From Willaertia magna (Eukaryota; Heterolobosea; Eutetramitea; Acrasida; Naegleriidae): a DNA stretch of 64,000 nucleotides. The position numbers were made by a program, and so were the translations under genes. The notes under the pieces were generated by a model. It did not search any database and was not told the origin of the DNA. It saw only the letters and a list, made by a program, of their open reading frames with translations. This document shows, piece by piece, positions 11,125 to 22,025 of this stretch (its first letter is position 1; the number at the start of each line of letters is the position of its first letter). Location of the stretch: assembly GCA_902984215.1 (NCBI GenBank), contig CADWAF010001523.1, positions 1 to 64,000 of the forward strand, read 5' to 3'.

Positions 11125-11793
11125 ATGTCTGGAAAAGCAACAGCAACACCAGGTAAATTGCAAGACCTTTGGATTTTGAGAAATCGTCGTATGGTAGGTT
11201 TAAATAATGAATTAAATAAAAGAAGATTAATAAAAAAATATTAATAAAATCATTAGGTTTCTTCATTGACACATATTCATAAATATTTAACTGGTTATTT
11301 CTTTTCCGCTGTATATTTAGGATATAATAGTTATAAACATTATCAATTTTTTAAATGGTTAGGGGTTGATATTTGTCCAGAAATTTTAGAGAAATATAAA
11401 ACTTTATTTCCTTTACAATGGGAATTGATAAAAAAATTAAAACAAGCAAGAGATTGGAGTTTTAATTATTGTGCTCCTATGGGTTTCGGATTTACTTTTT
11501 TCTTTTCTTATAATTGGTATTTTAAAACGAATTGTTTACATCATGTTTCCACACAAACAGCTTTTGTAAGAGGATATAAAACGTTTTACTTTTCTTCACT
11601 TATGGCGATGACAGCAGGTTTACTGCCTTTCGTTTTTACTTATTACAATGTTGCTAATCAATCTATTTGCTTCGATACAACAAGTCATTTCTATAAGTTT
11701 GTAATGTCAAATAAAGATCCAGAATGGAATAAGAAAATTTCACTAACAGAATATGGAATAAAACCACATCCTTTCTGGAACTTTAAAGATTAA
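11125..11793 (+). CDS. Small multi-pass membrane protein, unknown
   Basis: Two exons, 11125-11193 and 11257-11793, joined across a 63-bp intron (GTAGGT donor, CATTAG acceptor) in phase 0, giving 201 residues. The start is set by the short first exon (MSGKATATPGKLQDLWILRN); without it the second exon has no good ATG. Hydrophobic, aromatic-rich stretches lie near residues 30-50, 97-115 and 138-158, suggesting two or three membrane passes. The C-terminus is soluble and aromatic (KPHPFWNF). I do not recognise the family. The small size and aromatic membrane segments would fit a lineage-specific mitochondrial inner-membrane or ER protein, but no targeting peptide is obvious. Confidence 0.7.
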
Positions 11794-12370
11794 AATTTAT
11801 AAGCAAAGGGTATTGTTTTTCATTAAGGGTATTAGAGTAAAATTAAGAAAAATATTTTGATAAAATCAATTAATAATCAATTAATAAGAGGAGGGTAACA
11901 ACGAAAACTTGACAAACACATTAATTGTCAATGTAAAGGCATAATTTAGTAATGGTATTTAATAAAAACATTATAACCTTTCAATGCGCCTCGAATTCAT
12001 TGATTCCATCACACTTACTGTTGTAAACAAAAGTCATAAAAAAAATGCTTTAAATATTAGTTAGAATTACTTATCGTATAATTACCTTTATTTACAGCTC
12101 ATCTTATGGATTTTCTTCTACTTTTTTTAAATTAAACTTATTCCGAGACCTTATTCCTTCGTTTTCATAATTCTTCTATTAACTATTCTTCTAAATTTCT
12201 TCTATTCTTTCGTTTTTCTTATTACCACCACTTCATCCCTACATCATCCTTCGCTAAAAAATTTGTTGTTGATCTAAAATGCTTGCAAAATCTTCATTTT
12301 GAAAAAAAAAAATATTTTTTAAAAAAAAATTGGCTTCCAGTCAAAACAGTTAAATTTGGATTCAATCAAC
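11794..12370. other. Intergenic region with pyrimidine-rich tract
   Basis: About 577 bases between the small membrane protein gene and the ATAD2-like gene, both on the plus strand. From about 12115 to 12250 the plus strand is strongly pyrimidine-rich, with recurring TTCTTCTA-like units, and 12300-12330 is an A/T homopolymer run. It may be promoter and 5' leader of the downstream gene. No coding region or RNA gene is supported. Confidence 0.4.
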
Positions 12371-15300
12371 ATGGTTAGGAATGATGGTATTAAAACAAGA
12401 GGAAACCGAATGAATTATTCTCAGTTTTTTGAAGAAGAGGAAGAGGAGGAGGAGTTTGAAAGAGAAGAACCTTCACAACATGAAGAGGTTAGTAAAAACT
12501 TTAGCCTTTTTTATTTAACAACAGCAACAAATAAGAGTGAAGAAAGTGATGAAGCTTTGGAAAGTAATACGAAAAAAAGAACTTTTGTAAAACGAGATCC
12601 TGCTCCGGAAACTCTTGCAAAGAATAGACCCAGAAGGAATGTAGCCAAAGTACAAAGTGATCAATTCATTTACGGAGACGATACTGCACTAAGTGATTAC
12701 GATATTTCACCTACTAAGACTAAGTCAAGAAGAGTAAGAAAGAATAGTAAACAATTACATCTGAAAGAGGAAATGATGGAACATGAGGAGGAAAATGTAC
12801 ATGACCATAATAATATGATAACACATGAAGAACATAACGGAACAAATAGTAATAACAAGGATAATACTAATAATCATCAACCTGTAAATGCTCTAACTAG
12901 TGAAGATATTGATACACTTTTTAATGAGAATCAAGATTTTATTGATACTATAACAAATAATATTGAAAATAGAAAGATGGACGTACCTAACAACAGCAAT
13001 ACAACTTCCATAGCTATCACTCCTCCAGCATCAATAACTAATGATAAAAAAGTTAACAACAACCATGCAGAGGAAGAAAATGGAAAAGAACAACCGTCGT
13101 TATCTAATATCAGTAGTATTTCAACCCAACCAAGTGATGAAGAAACACCAAAGAAAAAGAGAAAAAAAGATGATGATGATGATTTTGTATTAGGAGACAA
13201 TGATGATGAGGAGGAGGAAGAAAACATTGTTGAAGAAATTTCTGATGAAGAGGATGTAGAAGAGGTAACCCAAAAAGAAAACAATAGAGGTAGGGGTAGA
13301 CCAAGAAAGTATCAAAAAAGAGTATCTATTAAAGAAACAGAAGAGGAAGAAGAGGACCAATCTGATGAAGAAGAAGGAGATGGAATAAAAAAGAGATTGC
13401 GTCCAAGAACCCAAGTACAATTACAACCTTATAGCCATTCTCCTCAAACACCAAACATTCCTTCAAAGATATCCTTACTTAAACAACAAGAGAATGTTTT
13501 AGTGGCACCTACAAAACTAAAGTTTAACATAACAAATGAATCAGATTCTTCTTCTGACAGTGATGTAGATGATAATAATAGTGGGGAATTAAGTAAGAGT
13601 AGATATGCGCATATCGCACCACTAAACCAATCTCAATTGAAAAAAAAACCATCTGCTGATATTGATCCACTATTCTCCAAACCTATTGGATTTGACTCAA
13701 TTGGTGGTCTTCATAGACATATTAATGCTCTTAAGGAAATGGTTGTTTTACCCCTTCTATATCCTGAGGTGTTTGATAAATTTGATATTACCCCTCCTAG
13801 AGGAGTTTTGTTTTATGGTCCACCAGGTACAGGAAAGACTTTATTAGCTAGAGCTTTAGCTAGCACTTGTACTGATAGTTCTAATAGACCTATTGCCTTT
13901 TTCATGCGTAAAGGAGCTGACATTTTAAGTAAATGGGTTGGTGAGGCAGAAAAACAATTAAGGTTGCTATTCGATGAAGCAAAGAAATTACAACCATCAA
14001 TAATATTTTTTGATGAAATTGATGGTTTAGCACCTGTTAGATCTTCTAAACAGGATTATATTCATAGTTCAATAGTTTCTACTCTTTTGGCTTTAATGGA
14101 TGGTTTAGACAGTAGAGGTCAAGTTGTGGTTATAGGTGCAACTAATAGAATTGATTCTATTGACCCTGCTCTGAGAAGACCCGGTAGATTTGATAGAGAG
14201 TTAATCTTTACTCTTCCTTCTAAAAGTGCTAGGAAAGAAATTCTCAACATTCATACTAAAAATTGGAAACCTCCTGTTGCAGAAGATTTAAAAGAAGAGA
14301 TATGTTCTAAGTGTGTAGGATACTGTGGTGCTGATATCAAAGCTCTTTGTGCTGAATCTGCTTTGAATGCATTGAAAAGAAAATTCCCTCAAGTTTACAC
14401 AAGTAATACTAGGCTACAAATTGATCTAGATTCTGTTGGAGTGACAAAAGTTGACTTCTTGCGTGCTATGAAATCAATAACACCTGCATCTCATAGAAGT
14501 TCAGTTGTTTATGCCTCACCTCTCCCAGTGAATTTAGAACCTCTTCTTTCTAGTAAATTAGAAACTCTAAAAGAATTATGTAAAGCAGCATTTCCTGTAT
14601 GCATTAAAAGTTTAAACAAGGACAGTATTAAAGAAGAAAGTCACACTATGGTAGCAGTTAGCGGCGAAGAAGGCAATGATCAAATTATTCCAGCCCTATT
14701 TGATGATTTTGAGGGTGTGGATGAAAAAACATTTGAGGATTCAGATAAAGATTATTTCATAAATCCTCCAACATTTAAGCCATGGATTTTGATTCACGGT
14801 GAAGCAGGGATGGGGCAAAACTATATTGCTAGTGCTCTATTGTATTGTTTGGAAGAATTTCCTCTTTTTTCTCTTGGCTTTGAAAGTTTAATTACGCATT
14901 CTTCAGCCAAAAGCGAAGTTGAAGCAATTATTAATGTAGTCGCTGATGCCAGAAAGAATTCACCTTCCATTTTGTGGATACCAAAAATTGATGAATGGTG
15001 GTCAAAAAGTACTGACTTAATGAAGTCTACTTTAATTACATTACTAGAAGAAATACCTTCTTCAATTCATATCCTTGTATTGTCTACATGTTCAACAGAT
15101 AATTTTTCAGATTTACCATCTGATGTTCAAGAATTGTTTGTTGATTACAGATTTTCAGTTGACAAACCAGTATTTGAAGAGAGGAAAAATATGTTTCACT
15201 CAGTTGTTACTGATATTTTAAGGAAGCCATTAAACACTCACACTGTAAAAAAAGTTTATCCAAGGCTTCCACCTGCTCCAACAACTATAAATCCAACAAA

Positions 15301-16303
15301 TCAACTTACCTCAGAGAAAGAGGAAAAACATCTAAGGAAAGAAGAAGAAAAAACATTAAGAGAGTTAAGAGTTTATTTCCGTGAAATAACGGCTAGATTG
15401 ATTAATAGCAAAGTGTACACCCTGTTTGTACGACCTCCTTCTGATGAAGTAAGAGGAGTAATGACTGACAATGATGACGGAACAGATAACAATAGTAAAT
15501 TGTACATTCTGGATATACTTTCTAAGGTTGAAGCTAGGAAATATTTAACCGTGAAAGATTATCTAAAAGATATCGAAAGAATTGTGACACGTGCTGAACA
15601 ATATGGAAAACAACCATCTACTACTGTACAAAATTTGATGGTTGTAAGCAAAGCTAACAATTTGTACGATGTTGTAAAGAGTTCTATTCGTGCGATTCCT
15701 GAGGAACTTTCTAGAAAATGTAATCATATAGCCAAACGCAGAAGACAAGTTGAAAAACTAAAGAAACAAAAAGAGATTGAGAATAATAATGCTAGTTCTA
15801 GTACTGATCCTATTGTTATACCAGATCCAATTATAATAGACATTGAACAAGACAATCAACAAGAAAACCAAACAAAGGAACTAACTCAAGCAAATTCTCT
15901 AAATCAACCGATACAACCAACACCTACAGAAAACAATTTGGATACACTAATGAGTGTTGCTACAACGGCTGAAACCGGTCATACTCAAAATACAGAACTA
16001 AATACGACTGCCATAAATGGAGAACATACAGAAATTACACAAACAACTGATGAAAAGATTGACGATAATAAAATTGATGAGGTGGAAGTAACAATAGATA
16101 AGGATAGACTGGAAAAATGGTTTAATGAATTTTTACAATTGACATCTGATTTTACTGTTGATCAACTAGACAAATGTTTTAGTTATATTTACAAAACCAT
16201 TTATAGATACAGATTTTCACAAGATAGAAACCCATTGTTGGCAGAACTTGAGAAGTATTCAGAATCCTTGCGAAGAAAACTACAACAAGAAGATAAAAAA
16301 TAA
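12371..16303 (+). CDS. ATAD2: ATAD2/Yta7-type AAA ATPase with bromodomain-like region
   Basis: About 1310 residues from the ATG at 12371. A long charged, Asn/Glu-rich N-terminus (about 1-420) with a GRGRPRKY AT-hook-like patch precedes an active AAA domain: Walker A GPPGTGKT near 483-490, Walker B IIFFDEIDG near 545, and an ATNRIDSIDPALRRPGRFDR second region of homology. A second AAA domain (about 805-930) has GEAGMGQNY in place of Walker A, so its Lys is missing. A bromodomain-like helical region follows (about 990-1105). This order is that of ATAD2/Yta7, which acts on nucleosomes and histone H3-H4 in the nucleus. A 48-bp segment at 12488-12535 (GTTAGT...ATAAG) could be an in-frame intron. 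Confidence 0.92.
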   Translation: MVRNDGIKTRGNRMNYSQFFEEEEEEEEFEREEPSQHEEVSKNFSLFYLTTATNKSEESDEALESNTKKRTFVKRDPAPETLAKNRPRRNVAKVQSDQFIYGDDTALSDYDISPTKTKSRRVRKNSKQLHLKEEMMEHEEENVHDHNNMITHEEHNGTNSNNKDNTNNHQPVNALTSEDIDTLFNENQDFIDTITNNIENRKMDVPNNSNTTSIAITPPASITNDKKVNNNHAEEENGKEQPSLSNISSISTQPSDEETPKKKRKKDDDDDFVLGDNDDEEEEENIVEEISDEEDVEEVTQKENNRGRGRPRKYQKRVSIKETEEEEEDQSDEEEGDGIKKRLRPRTQVQLQPYSHSPQTPNIPSKISLLKQQENVLVAPTKLKFNITNESDSSSDSDVDDNNSGELSKSRYAHIAPLNQSQLKKKPSADIDPLFSKPIGFDSIGGLHRHINALKEMVVLPLLYPEVFDKFDITPPRGVLFYGPPGTGKTLLARALASTCTDSSNRPIAFFMRKGADILSKWVGEAEKQLRLLFDEAKKLQPSIIFFDEIDGLAPVRSSKQDYIHSSIVSTLLALMDGLDSRGQVVVIGATNRIDSIDPALRRPGRFDRELIFTLPSKSARKEILNIHTKNWKPPVAEDLKEEICSKCVGYCGADIKALCAESALNALKRKFPQVYTSNTRLQIDLDSVGVTKVDFLRAMKSITPASHRSSVVYASPLPVNLEPLLSSKLETLKELCKAAFPVCIKSLNKDSIKEESHTMVAVSGEEGNDQIIPALFDDFEGVDEKTFEDSDKDYFINPPTFKPWILIHGEAGMGQNYIASALLYCLEEFPLFSLGFESLITHSSAKSEVEAIINVVADARKNSPSILWIPKIDEWWSKSTDLMKSTLITLLEEIPSSIHILVLSTCSTDNFSDLPSDVQELFVDYRFSVDKPVFEERKNMFHSVVTDILRKPLNTHTVKKVYPRLPPAPTTINPTNQLTSEKEEKHLRKEEEKTLRELRVYFREITARLINSKVYTLFVRPPSDEVRGVMTDNDDGTDNNSKLYILDILSKVEARKYLTVKDYLKDIERIVTRAEQYGKQPSTTVQNLMVVSKANNLYDVVKSSIRAIPEELSRKCNHIAKRRRQVEKLKKQKEIENNNASSSTDPIVIPDPIIIDIEQDNQQENQTKELTQANSLNQPIQPTPTENNLDTLMSVATTAETGHTQNTELNTTAINGEHTEITQTTDEKIDDNKIDEVEVTIDKDRLEKWFNEFLQLTSDFTVDQLDKCFSYIYKTIYRYRFSQDRNPLLAELEKYSESLRRKLQQEDKK

Positions 16304-16330
16304 AAAGTCATTTATTATTTACTGTAAAAA

Positions 16331-17452
16331 ATGGAGAACAACAAGAACAATACCCCAACATCTCCACCTTTATCTCAAAAGAAGAAGAGTAGGTTTTCTA
16401 CAAAGACGGACTTTGATTTGTTAAGCAAATATAATAGAGAACCTTCTTTTGTTGAAATTTCTAGACAGCCAGGTAAGTTTCCAAAACCTTCAAGTAGTCT
16501 TATTAGCTTCGGAAATGTTCAACAGCTAGGGATGCCAAACTCTTCTATCACCAGGAAGGATACAATACAGTTAATCTGGTAAGTAATACGTTGAGGCGTT
16601 ATTAATTTTAACATTATTAAGGAGTATGATCCCAAAAGAGATTTAGTGGAGAAAAGGGAACCAACATATGTTGATTACTTAAGAAAAGGACCAGAGCTTC
16701 ACAAAATGCAAAAACTTCCCTCAGACCAACCTTCCACTTTAGATTATGATCCCAAGTATGAGTTTATAGGAACAAATACTAAGGATAATGTAAAGATGTC
16801 ACTTACAACAGATAGATACTCTCATTTCTATTCAATAGATGGTCCTAAATCTATAACTAACAACATAGATTATCGATCACCTCCTTCTGCACTTGTTGAC
16901 GAACCAGAAAAGAATTTAAAATTTGTGAAAAGATCAACAAACATTTTCATGGATAAATCCTCGCACTCAATGGACTTTAGTAAATTAAGTGAAAGGAAAA
17001 ACGTAAAAGTTGAGGATTTTAAAAAACTATCTTACACCCCTAAATACACCCAAACTGAAACAAGACACTCGTCATACTATGATATGTCGAAACAATCTAC
17101 AAGAAATGCCAAAACTACGTGGTTCACAAATCCAAATGGTGCACTTAAAATATATGACATTAAGCATGATGTTACTGAGATACCTACAAAGAATTCCGTA
17201 AATATGTCAAAAACTACAGGAAGGAAAAAGCTGAAATCAAACATGCATGACCTTTCATACAATCCCAGACATAGCTTGGTGGAAAAGAAGGAATTATGGT
17301 CTCCTGATTTGTTTCTTGTAAAGGGTAGAGATGACGAAGTTAAAGTTTTAGCGAAGGTAGCTGACCAATTAATTCTCAGAGTAAAACAAGAAACTAAGAA
17401 GTTTAAGGAAATTGAAAAAAGTCATAAAAAGAAATTAGAAGTTCAACAGTAA
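16331..17452 (+). CDS. Candidate axonemal repeat protein with Y-x-P-K motifs
   Basis: The reading frame looks broken by TAA at 16580 and TGA at 16592. Two introns repair it: 16473-16525 (GTAAGT...CAACAG, 53 bp) and 16579-16621 (GTAAGT...TTAAG, 43 bp). Exons 16331-16472, 16526-16578 and 16622-17452 give 341 residues with every phase matching. A short motif recurs: NLEYDPKRDLVEKRE, LDYDPKYEFI, LSYTPKYTQTE and LSYNPRHSLVEKKE. The protein is basic, with no membrane segment, and ends in a Lys-rich helix. Short Tyr/Pro/Lys repeats of this kind are common in microtubule inner proteins and other axonemal proteins, so that role is an inference; no family is recognised. It lies 27 bp downstream of the ATAD2-like stop and ends 4 bp before the convergent USP5 stop. 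Confidence 0.75.
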
Positions 17453-17456
17453 TAGT

Positions 17457-20104
17457 TTACTTTCTCTTATAAATGTACATATAACCCATATCGAAAGGTG
17501 GATTTTCACTTAAGGCAACCTTGCTGTCATTAAACAATACCCATCTCTTATTACCATTACCAATATCCTTCTTAATGTGACATACGTAATGTCCACAAGA
17601 AGTGTTTGTACCTATGTGACTGATAAATGCTACCAATTCATATTCTTTAAAATATAATTAATAAAAAAAAGAAAGTTAAAATACTTACTTCCATTTCCAT
17701 CAGTAAAGTGTTCAACTTTTTCTTCCTTTTTTTCTTTTGGTTTGTCGTCATTCTTTAAGTATTCATGTATGTCATCTTGATGACTAAATAACCATTCGAT
17801 TGCTCTTTCTACATTGTTATCAGTTTGTTTTAATGCTACAATAGCTTGATTTCTTGGGAAACCCATTCCTTCTAGAGCCTCAATACCTGATTCGCTTACA
17901 TTTGATGCTGACTCTGTTGGTCCAGAAATTGGATTGTCAATATCAGCATCTTCTGCATGTTCAAATACCCAAGAAAGAGCAGCCTCAACACCAGAATTAT
18001 TTGTATTCATTACACCACGTTTTGCTCTATTCTCAGGAATACCCATATCCATTAATTGTTGGACCATTTCTTCATTAATATAAATCTTGGGTGTTTGTGA
18101 TTCTCCTGATTCTTCAGGTAGGTTCTCTTCGCCAGAAAGTAATCCAGTTCCTCTCAATGATGAAATATCAATTTCCTCTGGATCAGTAATAAATACATCT
18201 AACTTCTTTGGTACCCATCCATCTAGAATAAATCTTCTAACTTGTACAACTAAATAATCTGGGAAAGTAGAAAATCTAGTTCTCTTTAATCCAAGAGTTT
18301 TTCTTTGAAGAGCAGAACTATAGAAATTCTCAACTGGCTCAATTTGTGCTAATGATTCAATACATTTTGACATTGGCACTTTTGGTCTAACGACATTTCT
18401 CTTTTCTTCAATTCCAGCAATTGGTTTACTATTCACATTTTCTACAATCTTCTTCTTTTCCTCCTTTTCTCTTTCTTCTCTTTCTTTCTCTTGTTTTCTA
18501 TAAGCTTCATATTCTTCCTTATTAATTGCTGCTTCAAGTGGAACAGGTAATGAAACAATATTGTCAGATCTATAAGTATATTTAACTTTGCTACTTTCAG
18601 AACATTGAATACGTTCTTCAACTTTATAATTAAATAAATTAATTACTGAACTATTTTGTGTTCCTAAACGTTTATCTTCACGTTCAATTAATTGTAATAA
18701 ATATTGATAAAACTCAACTGCATCTTGTTGTCTCATTGTACTAAATTCTGGGTGTCCCTTTCCAACAACACTTTTAAAACTTCTTGGTGGAATACCTTCT
18801 TGTGCTTTTGGTTCACCATTTTCAGCAATCTCTTCTTTTGAATAATCACCAGATAACAAACCATAAGCTAATTTAGATATTTGTGTTGAGAAATTATCAA
18901 TAGAAGATGTTGAGGTATAACATCTCATTGTTTTATCAAAATACTTTTCAGCAAACTCAGGAATTGAAAATAATGTTTGCATTGTACTTGCTAAATAACA
19001 GGAATTTCCAATATTCTTTAAACCTGTAAATCCAGAACCAAATACAGGTGTCAAAAGTTTATCACTTTCTTGTATTCTTGTAAAATCAAATGACATATTT
19101 TGATCCAATTCAAGTTCAGCCATCGTTTTTGATGTTTTCTTCATTTCTGTAATATTTATACCAAAATACTCTAAATGTTCAATTAGTTTTGGATCTTTAA
19201 CCATTGCATCCTCAGCATAAGAATAAACGTCAGCCTTTGGTTCATTATTTTCATCAATATGAATAGTACCAAGCTTTACACATAATGGGAAACCACTTTG
19301 TTGATAATGTTCAACAGCATGATTATTTCCACCAGTTCCATCCCAAAACTTTCTTCCACAACCAATATGACCATCCGTTAGATTTAACCATAAATTATCT
19401 GTAATATCGCAACAATCACATTTCCAATTGGAGGCTGGTACTTTACGTTCACCAATTTGCTTTAAAGTTAATGCATATGTAGATTCTTTTAAGGCTTCAC
19501 CTTCCCATTGAACAACTTCTTTCTTTCTTTCAACGGATTGACTTTCTAATATACCCTTAATTGATAATTTTACTTTTTCTGGAAGATTATTATTTGGTAA
19601 ACCAATAACTAAATTATTAGGTTCTAAAAGGACTAAAGAATGTAATTCTTCATAATTATCGTCATTTTCTTCTTCTTCTTTCAATTGAAATCCACCTTCT
19701 ACGCCAATCGCAACTTTTGTAGGTTTTTCTTTTTCATCTTCTTGTTCAGCCTTTTCTTTTAAAGACTTTTCTTTTCTAATTTTTTTAATATTTAAATATA
19801 CGGAATTACCGGTCAATTCGAAATGTTTTCTTACGAATTTAGGTGAAAAGGCTAGGAATGTGTTTAAACAAATGTTTAATCCTCCTTCTGATTTCTAATA
19901 GTTATATTTTGATTAATTGTAGAAGTAAGATATGGATCGGAATTGATCATCAAAGTTTAAGTTGTTAAAAAATTTAAAAAATTTAATAATACTTACTGGA
20001 GTATCAAAAGAGAGACAACATTCTTCCTTGTGAACTGGAGTATTTGGTTGAGGAATGTTAATCTTACTAAAATCAAATTTAATATTATCAAGATTTTGAG
20101 ACAT
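17457..20104 (-). CDS. USP5: Ubiquitin carboxyl-terminal hydrolase 5 (isopeptidase T)
   Basis: Three exons: 20104-19997, 19894-17689 and 17644-17457, with introns of 102 and 44 bp in matching phase. The product is 833 residues, close to human USP5 (858). It disassembles free polyubiquitin chains. An N-terminal variant zinc finger is followed by the UBP zinc finger ([17 protein letters not shown]), the catalytic Cys box ([13 protein letters not shown]), two UBA domains (about residues 615-655 and 685-725), and the catalytic His box [11 protein letters not shown] in the last exon. The first exon adds the ECCLSFDTP segment and joins to [15 protein letters not shown], as in the family. A charged insertion (Glu/Lys-rich) sits inside the catalytic domain. 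The last exon would be missed without splicing the 44-bp intron. Confidence 0.96.
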
Positions 20105-20342
20105 TATTTTTTTAATAAAATTTTGATCATTTTTCTATCTTTTTTACTCTAAAAATAAATTCTCCAATTCCTATTAGATTTTGTAATAACTTTAATATTG
20201 AAAAAGTATATATAAAGTTCAATCATTGTTATTTAATTTAAGGTTGGTAATTATTGTTGTTGATAAAAACACGTGTTTTCCTTTGTTTATCCAAATGAAA
20301 TTGAGAAAAACGGAAAATTAAAAAAATTAAAATGTAAAAAAA

Positions 20343-21968
20343 ATGAATCCACTAATAATTTTATTTCTCTTTTTCTTTTTAATTTCACTGAGTTGGTTAA
20401 TACCCTATCTTTTACAAAAATTAAATTATTTTAAAAATGAATATGATTTTCAAAACTTTTGTAATAAATATAATATTACTGAAATTGGATTTGGATATAT
20501 AACTTTTGAATTTGATAATTTTTATAAAATTTTACCAAAACATTTATTTCAAAACTATAAATCTTTACAAAATTCAACACAAAAATTTTTAAAATTAAGT
20601 TTTACTATTGGTGTATATATCTGTTTATTTATTTCTCTAATTTGTATTTTATTTTTAATATTACATCTTTTCTATTTCATATTTACCTTACCTTCTTCTC
20701 TTCCCAAACGGAATTTTAATAAAGAAGAAAATCTTTTTGCAGAAGATCGAACTGTAGCATCAGCAAATAAAAAAGTTGAAGCTCGTGAACAAGAAAGAAA
20801 ACAAGAAGAAGAAATAAAAGAAGAAGAAGAATTAACAAATAATTTCCCGCAATTATCTATGGTCATGTTAATACCTGGGATAAATCTACCATTAAATCAA
20901 TTACCCATATTATTTATTTCTTTATTTATTTGTATAATTTTTCATGAATTTGGACATGCCATCGCAGCGAATGATGAAAATATAAATGTTGAATGTTTTG
21001 GTATTTGTATAAATTATTTAATCTTTCCAAGTGCTTATGTTTCTTTACCAACAAATCAGTTGGAAAAACAATCAATTTTTGTAAAGTTAAAAATTTATTG
21101 TGGTGGAGTTTGGTTTAATTTTAAACTTTGTTTTATATTTTTTATTTTATTATTATTATTTTTTAATGCTAATTATTATACTTCTTTTATTGAAAGACCT
21201 TCTTATAAGAAAGGAGTGTTTATTAAACAAGTAAATATAAATAATCCTTTATATGATGAATTATCTCCTAATAAAGATATAATAGTTTCGATAAATGATT
21301 GCCCAGTGAATGATGTTAAGGGATTTATAAATTGTTTATCTTTAATGAAAAGAAATAAAGGATTTAAAATTACAAATACATTTAAAGAGGAACAATTATT
21401 AAAATATAAAAATAAATGTTGTAAAGATGAAAAGGATGATGACGATAGTAGATTATTATGTTTTACAAATGATATAAAAGAAAATCTTTGTATGAAGGCT
21501 AGAGAATTAGTTGACAATTTTGAAACTTGTCAATCTTTAAATGATCATAACTGTTTCATTCCACAAGAATATAATATCCTAAGTATTGGATTAATTAATA
21601 GAAAAGAACATTTATTATTTTATGGAGATATAGATTCCTTCTATAATGAAGTGATTGTCTCTGATGTTCGTTTAAAAGAAATCCTCTCTTTCCTCTCAAT
21701 TGATTTTATCTTTCAATTACAAAAATTAATAGAATACACCATTGCCTTAAGTTTAGGTTTAGCTGTTTTTAATTTAGCTCCAGTTGAGTTGTTGGATGGC
21801 GCAAAGATTTTAGAATGTCTCTTTCTTTTCTTTAGTAAATATTATAATTCAAGAGATGATATTGAAAAGATGAAGGTTTGGTATAGTAGAATTTTATTCT
21901 TTTTTAAGTGGATTTTATGTTTAAACATTGTCGCTGCCTTTATCAATGCTTTCAAAAATCTTCACTGA
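20343..21968 (+). CDS. MBTPS2: Site-2 protease (intramembrane zinc metalloprotease)
   Basis: 541 residues, one exon. An N-terminal membrane segment (1-25) and further hydrophobic segments surround the metal-binding motif HEFGH (201-205) inside a membrane helix. A second conserved site, NLAPVELLDG (about 477-486), supplies the third zinc ligand, Asp. A PDZ-like region with a cysteine-rich insertion (about 285-430, with CCKDEKDDDDSRLLC) lies between them. This is the S2P/M50 layout. The enzyme cuts membrane-bound transcription factors after a first luminal cut, in the Golgi or ER; the substrate here is unknown. A charged Glu/Lys-rich loop (about 140-165) is unusual but plausible. The start at 20343 has an A-rich context. 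Confidence 0.9.
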   Translation: MNPLIILFLFFFLISLSWLIPYLLQKLNYFKNEYDFQNFCNKYNITEIGFGYITFEFDNFYKILPKHLFQNYKSLQNSTQKFLKLSFTIGVYICLFISLICILFLILHLFYFIFTLPSSLPKRNFNKEENLFAEDRTVASANKKVEAREQERKQEEEIKEEEELTNNFPQLSMVMLIPGINLPLNQLPILFISLFICIIFHEFGHAIAANDENINVECFGICINYLIFPSAYVSLPTNQLEKQSIFVKLKIYCGGVWFNFKLCFIFFILLLLFFNANYYTSFIERPSYKKGVFIKQVNINNPLYDELSPNKDIIVSINDCPVNDVKGFINCLSLMKRNKGFKITNTFKEEQLLKYKNKCCKDEKDDDDSRLLCFTNDIKENLCMKARELVDNFETCQSLNDHNCFIPQEYNILSIGLINRKEHLLFYGDIDSFYNEVIVSDVRLKEILSFLSIDFIFQLQKLIEYTIALSLGLAVFNLAPVELLDGAKILECLFLFFSKYYNSRDDIEKMKVWYSRILFFFKWILCLNIVAAFINAFKNLH

Positions 21969-22025
21969 ACAGCACCTTAATAAATAAAAATGCAAAAAAT
22001 AAAAATATTTTTTAAATAAAATAAA

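Noticed and set aside
12488..12535. In-frame 48-bp intron in the ATAD2-like gene
   Set aside because: The ends look like splice sites, but length is a multiple of three and the peptide reads through, so it cannot be decided without transcripts. The continuous frame is reported and the option noted.
12931..13284. Minus-strand open frame rich in Ser and Phe opposite the ATAD2-like gene
   Set aside because: It mirrors Asp/Glu/Lys codon runs of the real gene and has no independent support. Other long minus-strand frames in low-complexity regions (for example 43046-43573 and 45184-45417) were rejected for the same reason.
16331..17452. Pseudogene because of stops at 16580 and 16592
   Set aside because: Both stops lie in a canonical GTAAGT-AG intron, and a second intron restores the frame without any forced change.
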